37,405 bases of DNA from Gnetum montanum (lineage: Eukaryota; Streptophyta; Gnetopsida; Gnetales; Gnetaceae), in assembly GCA_015680685.1 (NCBI GenBank), contig MNCI01023415.1:337102-374506 (forward strand). Direction: 5' to 3'. Positions 31,971-37,405 of this stretch are shown here, piece by piece. The position numbers were made by a program, and so were the translations under genes. Each line of letters begins with the position of its first letter. Within the stretch, counting starts at the first letter, position 1. Under the pieces are notes generated by a model. That model was not told the origin of the DNA and did not search any database. It was given only the letters and a program-made list of their open reading frames with translations.

Positions 31971-32955
31971 CTAGGAGGCATCTGGAGGAGGAGGAGGAGG
32001 GTCATTCCCACCCTCACCATTGGGGCCACTAGTATCAATTGACGCCTATAACATGACAACACAAGACCAATAAGTAATCAACAAACAACTTAAACAAAAG
32101 AATAAACCATAGCAAAAATAAAATAAACAAACCTAAGATGGTTCTGGAGTAGTGAACTCTATGAGGAAAGTCTGAATACCAACCTTTAGATGGTGGGGGA
32201 GCTAGTCTCCAATCATGTTAGCCTAGTCTATGTCTCCAAGATTAACACTTGTAGGGATGTTACTCTCATTGACATCACTCCAATTAGGGGGCTCATGTCA
32301 AAAGGTGGTGGTGGCTACCTCCCCTAAGGTAGTAGTCATCTAGTGAATGGGGGAGTTAGCCACAACCACACTATCTACAAATAACTTGTAAACTTCTTCT
32401 ACATTAGTCCCTTTCATAAATAGTTCCAATCGACACCATTCTATAGATTCATCTTGCAACCACTTGAGGTAGGCATCCAACTCAGCCTTGTATTTTCTCT
32501 TATGATCCTTTTGTGCTCAGCCCCACTCAAGGAGCCAAGTGCAATAGTCCTTCCACTCACTGACCTTGTGGTTTATAAGATCACTTTGTAGCTTCTATTT
32601 GCTACCTCTCTAGCAAGGACAACCTTGCCATGAATAGCATTCTAGTAGCATGGCCAAGTTATTTCCTTGGTGCACAAGGAGTCCCTATTGGTCACTTGGG
32701 TCTCCATGAACTCCTTGTCATCCTTGATAGCATTTACCTCCTCTTTTAGTTGCTTGTTTTCCCTTCTTAACATCATAACTTATTCCCATAGAAACTCGTT
32801 AGAGCATCTACATTTCCATAAGGATATTGTACATGAGAGTGCACAATCAGTGGCACTCTCATACAACTTAGGTAAAACATATACCACATCCAGAGGAACA
32901 GTAGGCAATGCGTCAATCTCTATGGCCCTATTAAGATGCCATCTTAAATTAGGCA
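31971..32955 (-). pseudogene. exons F and G of the broken gene (C-terminus)
   Basis: Exon F reads VPNLRWHLNRAIEIDALPTV, LPKLYESATDCALSC, a coiled-coil-like KQLKEEVNAIKDDKEFMETQ, then after a frameshift near 32660 NHKVSEWKDYCTWLLEW, KYKAELDAYLKWLQDESIEW and NVEEVYKLFVDSVVVANSP, ending FTTPEPS at the donor. Exon G (25 codons) gives ASIDTSGPNGEGG, six prolines encoded by a GGA-repeat on the plus strand (31984-31998), and a stop. No family is recognised. Confidence 0.6.
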
Positions 32956-33110
32956 CTAAAAAAATAATAAACAAATAATAAAAAAAATTAGACACATAAA
33001 GCTAGTTAACAACTAAAATATAGAAAATAACAAAAAATCATATAACTAAAAAATTAAATAAAAACCAAAAATAGGTAAACAACAAAGGAAAAATGGGTTA
33101 GAACTCTCAC

Positions 33111-33591
33111 CAACTTCTAGAGTTGTCTATTGCAACCGATTAATCATATCTTCTGGTACACCTCACATGAATTCAAATTTATCAGGGGTATCCACCCATG
33201 GTTGCATATGGAAGGTGGAAGTGGAAGTGTCGACTTGAGGCACTAGAGCTACAATAGGCATAAAAACCAAATCAACAACTAATAACCAAATCCAAAAATA
33301 ATAATAACACATAAAATTGAAAACCCTAAGTACCTAGTAGACCCTCTCATGAAATGGTAGGAGGTTCACCTAGCTATTCATCCCCAGAAAAGGCATCACA
33401 ATTATCTAATGGAGAATGAGCTAGAACCTCATCCTCATGATGTTATACTACTTCCTCCTCTTAGCACATTAGTTCCTGCTTAGCTATTACTACTACCATA
33501 GTAGCCTCCTCTTGATGTCTCTATTCCATCTTAGTTGCTATTGCTAGTGTGGTAGCCTCATGCTTCTGTTGCTTACTTGCAAGCATAATAG
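33111..33591 (-). pseudogene. exons D and E of the broken gene
   Basis: Exon D reads AIMLASKQQKHEATTLAIAT, then Glu-rich RHQEEATMVVVIAKQELM and HHEDEVLAHSPLDN, a charged helical region. Exon E reads ALVPQVDTSTSTFHMQPWVD and GVPEDMINRLQ. Both keep phase 1 at each end, so they join in frame (86 and 46 codons) despite a few internal stops. The intron between them is 85 bp. Confidence 0.6.
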
Positions 33592-33685
33592 CTACAAAAC
33601 ATAGAATAAGTTATCACATTTTGCCCAAACTATAACTTAGAATATAACTTCAAAATAGAAAAACAATAAAACAAATAGAATGTAC

Positions 33686-34695
33686 CTTTGACTCCATCAT
33701 GCACCTGTTTAAGCTTGATGATTAATTTTTTCTTCTCAGGCTCTCCTACAACTAATGTTGTCTCCAAAGGCCTCTTAAGCTTTTCTCTTCCTAAAAACTC
33801 AATTTCAACAAGTAACATTTTAGGATTCTTCACATTGTTGTGCTCAACATGGGGCTCCCTCCCCATTGTGTTATGGATGCACAATTTTTTACACCAAAGC
33901 CTTTGTTGGTGATGGACAACGATTCACCAATGTCTTCTGGTGGGTTTTGGGCATGTGTAGACTAAACAAGGCCCCTTATCCAAGGCTTGTGAGTTGGAAT
34001 GGATCTTGAATCACCCATCACCCATCCTTCTTCACCTCAAGAAACTTCACAAACCTCCATAAATGAGATACAAAAAAAATGTAAAATGCACATGGCACTT
34101 CATTTTGAGGCTTTCTCAAAGCTTTAGAATTTTGTTCTATAGCTTGGAGACCAAATGAGCAACCTAATTGAATTGGAAGCCCTCTGTAATGACCCTCTTC
34201 ATGATCCATGCTTGCTCAAAGCCCAGTATATTTCCTTGCAAAAGAACTTGGAAAATGCATAGGAATGAAATAAGTGATACATCTCTCTAGCATTTGAAAC
34301 TTGGAACTGGCTTAGAGAGAATCCCTTGTGGCCATGACAAGTGTTTAACCACTCCTCAAATTCCTTCCAAAAATCCACCTCCTTCCCAGGTTTGGTGATA
34401 ATCATTGTGCCCTCATTGGGAACATCAAAGAGGTTAGAGAACATGGATTCATTAACATCCAAAGTCTCAGTCACATCATGAACATGGGTGACAAACCTCT
34501 TGACTCATTTGCTAGAGGAGTCAATGATGTTAACAATTTCTATAGAGGGAACAATGGGACTTAGGGCCATGAATATGTTAAGTAGACCTACTTGAATGAT
34601 CCTTGCCTAAATAGCCTTGGATGCATGATCAATCAACCAATACTAGGTAGGTTCCACCTCACCAAACTTGAGCGTTGATGTCTCCTCAGTTCATC
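33686..34695 (-). pseudogene. exon C of the broken gene, unknown domain
   Basis: A 1,010-bp exon. Its first part, in the frame ending at 34199, reads FSNLFDVPNEGTMIITKPG, FWKEFEEWLNTCHGHKGF and FQVSNAREMYHLFHSY. Near 34250 the frame shifts, then GNILGFEQAWIMKRVITEG, LKMKCHVHFIFFLYLIYGGL, CLVYTCPKPTRRHW, LWCKKLCIHNTMGREPHVE and LVVGEPEKKKLIIKLKQVHD follow. Several stops fit former Gln, Arg or Trp codons. The exon ends VHDGVK-G at the donor GTACAT. I recognise no family. Confidence 0.55.
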
Positions 34696-34835
34696 CTGAA
34701 GTGATTATAGTCACTTTAGCTATAAACTAGTATAGCCAAATTAAATTTAAACTAGTATAGCCATTAAAAAAACCAAAGCCTAAACAAGTCAATGAACAAA
34801 GATAACCAAAATCAACAAAACATTAGTCACTTCAC

Positions 34836-35655
34836 CTATAACATAAAGGTATCCTTGGGGCTCTAGGAGATATGTTCACTTCAACATCTTGAGATGGGTT
34901 TTTCCACCGACTATGAACTATCCCATTTTCTATACAACTCTTGTAGGCCTTAGGATGATGTTTGATGTAATCATGAAACTCATCATTCATCTAGTCCATC
35001 ACCTCAAACCTTATGATTGGGCTTTTGGTGAACACTCCCACTGCTATTTGGACCAAGGGTAAAAGGTTGTTACCTCTGATCAATCCTTGATCATTTACCC
35101 TATACATGTAGGTAAGTGAAACAACAAAAATTATTATAAATTTATGACAAAATAAAAATAATAAATAAATTAAAAACACAAATCATAACAACCACACACT
35201 TCTCTATGCAGTAGACAATGCGTGGGGGATTTTGGAACAATGTATGTACATGATGGTCCACTAGCAAGTTATTGTCCATGTTGTATTGTCTGAATTCATG
35301 CATCTACCACATTTTTAATAATTTTCTAGTGCCTATAGTGATTATGTCATCTTGTGCTTCTACATGGACCTCAAAATTTTTAATTAAGAATCTGATAATC
35401 ATGCTATATGAGCAAGGTACAATGGTCTCAACAATGGCCACCGCTGTTTTAGAACCCAAGTGTGTCCAAATCATTACACTAAATTTCTGAAGTACATAAA
35501 TCAAGAACTGCCTCACTTCTAGTCTAATCTAGAGTAGTTTGTTTTTTCACTTCATGTCAGGGAATGGAGTATTAGGACTAGACACATGTATGCAACATAG
35601 GAAACCCACTAGCTCTACAACAACCAAGATGGATTTTTAAAAGGCCTTGTACCAT
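34836..35655 (-). pseudogene. exons A and B: FCP1-homology (HAD superfamily) domain
   Basis: FCP1-type HAD enzymes remove phosphate from proteins using a catalytic Asp in the motif hhhDhD/NG. Exon A reads SILVVVELVGFLCCIHVSS where plant members have a LLVLDLNGxL motif, then VRQFLIYVLQKFSVMIWT (family: xxEFLxFCxExFxVGIWS), VPCSYSMI, and YNMDNNLLVDHHVHTLFQNP against the usual NTLLIDDSPYKAxxNP. The catalytic Asp is Glu, and the DD of the last motif is DH, so the copy would be inactive. The exon A/B junction restores the frame as CIEK-VNDQG. Exon B continues LIRGNNLLPLVQIA and FHDYIKHHPKAYKSCIEN. The family call rests on four motifs in order and spacing; no search was possible. Confidence 0.7.
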
Positions 35656-35925
35656 CTAACACATAACAGTTACAATTTTGCAAATCAAAGCTAAAACTTC
35701 ATAACGCTTAAAACATTACAATTACCATATCAGATGGGCATAACAACTTATGTCTAAAACCAAATAAAACTTCAACATGAAAACAACACTTAGCCAAAAT
35801 ACCAAATGGAACAATCCACACTTAATGGAGTTGATAGTTTAAAACCATAAGTGTGAGAATGACTATTTATAACTAAAAGCATGGAATCAAATGTTTAATA
35901 ATGAAAATGTAGAAATGATAGTGTG
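35656..35925 (-). other. 3' part of an upstream intron of the broken gene
   Basis: The sequence is T-rich on the minus strand and ends at an AG acceptor (TGTTATGTGTTAG) directly before exon A. No coding frame lies in it. The LTR at 35926 begins inside it, so the element inserted in the intron. Confidence 0.5.
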
Positions 35926-36332
35926 TGATGAGTGGTGAGGTACCCCTACACTCAACCATACGAAATGAGCGTAGCACGCGTGATCTGGTCGAACTCCGCA
36001 GACTAAATGCCTAAATGCCCCATGGAACACTTGGGGTTAATCATTCGTTGTCTTCCCAAACTTACTTGTTGTTGTCATGGTGTATGGTTAAGTAAGTCCG
36101 AGGTATATGATTTTTTTGGTCTTTTATGGTTTTCCTCCTATGCTATAGGGTGAAGGGTTGAGAGAGCTAACTAACTCTAACTAAGGACTAAGTCTAAATT
36201 AACTAGCATCAGCATCCATTCCCACTTACCGTACACACCCTGAACTATGCAACTGTGGCTACCAAACGCTAATCGTTACTGGGATCACCACACGTAACGC
36301 ACGTGCTCGAAGTGGTCATACTGAGGCACTTA

Positions 36333-36672
36333 ACTAGCCTAAGTGTGATAAGTAGCTGATTCCTTGACTAGCCGTACACACCCGTGGGTGCTCGTAGCCA
36401 AGTCGTACTTACCCCACGTTCTAGGAGTGAAGGGTGAGAGAACCTAACTAGCCTAAGTGTGATGAGCAGCCGATTCCTTGACTAGCCGTACACACTGGGA
36501 ATACCACTGGGATTACCAAGTGTAGATCCTGGAATATGCTACCGGGTTTCCAAGCAGTCACAATGTTCGTAATCAAGTCGTACTCATACCGCATGCGACG
36601 AGCAATTGATTCCTTAACTAGCCGTACACATCCTTAGATGCTTGTAATCAAGTCGTACTCACACCGCATTCT
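36333..36672. repeat. imperfect tandem repeats inside the LTR of copy R
   Basis: Units containing 'AACTAGCCTAAGTGTGAT', 'GATTCCTTGACTAGCCG' and 'TACACA' recur at about 36333, 36447 and (partly) 36590-36640. 'AATCAAGTCGTACTCA' occurs twice near 36581 and 36647. The spacing varies, so the array has been reshuffled. Confidence 0.75.
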
Positions 36673-36910
36673 AGGAAAGTAATAAATAACAATAAATAAA
36701 ATCCTATCCATGCACTACAAGGTTTATCCAATCAAGTTTATCTTTATTCTCGTACACAACTTGTGTTCAAGTACAATGTTGCTCGAATAAAGAGCCGTTC
36801 ACTCTAGGACTCCTACTGCGGGCACATGGGAAATTAATCTAACTCTGGAGTGATCAAACTACCATAGCTTCGCTACTGCTAGCCAGGATTGGAAAATGAG
36901 GGGAGTGCTG

Positions 36911-36924
36911 CCTCTTATTTATAG
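36911..36924 (-). promoter_or_regulatory. TATA box in LTR of copy R
   Basis: The minus strand reads CTATAAATAAGAGG, matching 1074-1086 in copy L. It lies about 150 bp inside the LTR, directly after the palindrome array. Confidence 0.6.
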
Positions 36925-36939
36925 ATTTGGCGATGGACC

Positions 36940-37045
36940 GCGATATCGTGTATGCGATATCATAGGGGATGACACGATATCACGTACGCGATATCGCATG
37001 GGATGCGACATCGCAGTGGCTACGATATCACGTACGCGATATCGT
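36940..37045. repeat. array of GATATC palindromes upstream of the LTR TATA box
   Basis: GATATC or a one-base variant occurs at least seven times in about 105 bp. A 23-base unit made of two CGATATC halves around ACGTACG occurs twice without change (36974-36996 and 37022-37044). The placement in U3 just before the TATA box suggests binding sites for a transcription factor or a promoter structure. Confidence 0.85.
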
Positions 37046-37070
37046 GGCTTGTGCATATCGTGTCTCATCA

Positions 37071-37405
37071 TACCCCCATGACTAAATGAAAACTCGTCCT
37101 CGAGTTCCTTACAATAATATCGGGAAGGTATGGAATTATTGAGGGGAATGGAACTAATGGGATGACATGTGAACGGATCATTATTACAAGACTTGACAAA
37201 ATTGGTGTTCATGACAACAAGGGTGAACACCTTATTACAATGACATCAGGCCTTTGTTGGCAGCTTGAGAGAAAGAGAGAGATAGAAAGAAGTGTTGATG
37301 CTGCCAATGCCAAGATTGCAATTTTCGTTGTCCATCCATAAGCACGCCATCGATCTTGCTCCTTGCATAGCTGCTTCAGCACTGCTCCATTCCAAGTGTT
37401 TGCTC
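37071..37405 (-). mobile_element. 3' internal region of copy R, with PPT
   Basis: The minus strand ends in CATGGGGGTA (37080-37071, the PPT) before the LTR. Upstream (37110-37085) one frame reads NSRTSFH, a typical ending of plant Ty3 pol. The whole stretch aligns with 640-1005. The element continues beyond the right edge. Confidence 0.75.

Larger units (their letters stand above)
31971..35655 (-). pseudogene. multi-exon gene remnant: degenerate FCP1-type (HAD) phosphatase domain plus long unknown tail
   Basis: At least seven exons can be joined on the minus strand: A 35655-35200, B 35099-34836, C 34695-33686, D 33591-33334, E 33248-33111, F 32955-32133, G 32045-31971. Every intron starts GT, ends AG, is T-rich and 85-155 bp long. 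Phases agree across A/B, C/D, D/E, E/F and F/G; only B/C does not fit as drawn. Exons D (258 bp) and E (138 bp) are multiples of three. The reading ends in GGNDPPPPPPDAS and a stop at 31971. In-frame stops and two or three frameshifts in C and F show it is dead. Exon A lacks a start codon and begins at a splice acceptor, so upstream exons lie beyond the LTR at 35926. The exon map is inference from sequence; no transcript is available. Confidence 0.65.
35926..37070 (-). mobile_element. 3' LTR of a TGATGAG-family element (copy R)
   Basis: Read on the minus strand it runs from TGATGAG (37070) to CTCATCA (35926), with intact 7-bp inverted termini. At 1,145 bp it is the longest LTR of the family here, lengthened by tandem repeats at 36333-36672. 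CpG sites remain frequent (for example around 36940-37045), whereas copies L and middle have TG or CA there, so this copy is the youngest. A TATA box lies at 36911-36924. Confidence 0.85.

Noticed and set aside
31684-32062. Two minus-strand frames of 81 and 84 codons
   Set aside because: The second crosses intron F/G and reads exon G out of frame; the first has low-complexity hydrophobic sequence with no support.
34018-34209. 63-codon minus frame starting MDHEEGHYRG
   Set aside because: Exon C reads better in the neighbouring frame (GFEQAWIMKRVITEG), which leads into the well-kept end of the exon.
1-37405. CRISPR arrays, rRNA and tRNA genes, bacterial operons
   Set aside because: No regularly spaced repeats with spacers, no tRNA cloverleaf or rRNA signature, and no bacterial gene layout were seen.

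Overview
The window looks like nuclear DNA from a seed plant with a large, repeat-rich genome. A gymnosperm would fit, but the sequence alone cannot name the species. It is AT-rich, has no bacterial-style gene packing, carries plant Ty3/gypsy LTR retrotransposon remains (a PBS matching plant initiator-tRNA-Met, gag, reverse transcriptase, integrase, chromodomain), and has one reading frame interrupted by short GT...AG introns. Nothing here looks like an intact functional gene. Nearly every recognisable frame is broken by stop codons, mostly of the kind C-to-T change creates from CAG, CAA and CGA, with few frameshifts.

Layout. 1-1585: 3' end and 3' LTR (1006-1585) of an LTR element of a family whose LTR ends are TGATGAG...CTCATCA ('TGATGAG family'). 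2565-3599: solo LTR of a second, chromovirus-like family. 5866-20114: a decayed chromovirus of that second family (partial 5' LTR, PBS, gag, RT, integrase, chromodomain, 3' LTR). A 9.27-kb minus-strand TGATGAG-family element (7163-16427) is inserted in its gag. That insert has two LTRs and two very long broken ORFs but no visible polymerase or integrase, so it was probably non-autonomous. 16165-17522 holds a 621-bp inverted duplication whose edges fall on single N bases, most likely an assembly fault. 21335-21868: plus-strand fragment of an ORF1 like that of the inserted element, cut off where a TGTAAC LTR begins. That LTR runs into an assembly gap (22245-22433). 22434-25400: poorly understood, with two degenerate frames and a strong hairpin. 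25400-31080: a plus-strand gag plus retropepsin element with no visible RT or integrase.

31971-35655 is the most gene-like part: a minus-strand broken gene with at least seven exons and six short introns, nearly all with matching phases. Its first two visible exons encode a degenerate FCP1-type (HAD superfamily) phosphatase domain, followed by a long tail I do not recognise ending in a proline run. A third TGATGAG-family element (3' LTR 35926-37070, minus strand, continuing past the right edge) appears to sit in an upstream intron of this gene.

The genes do not form a pathway. The window records successive, nested insertions, followed by mutational decay typical of heavily methylated DNA.
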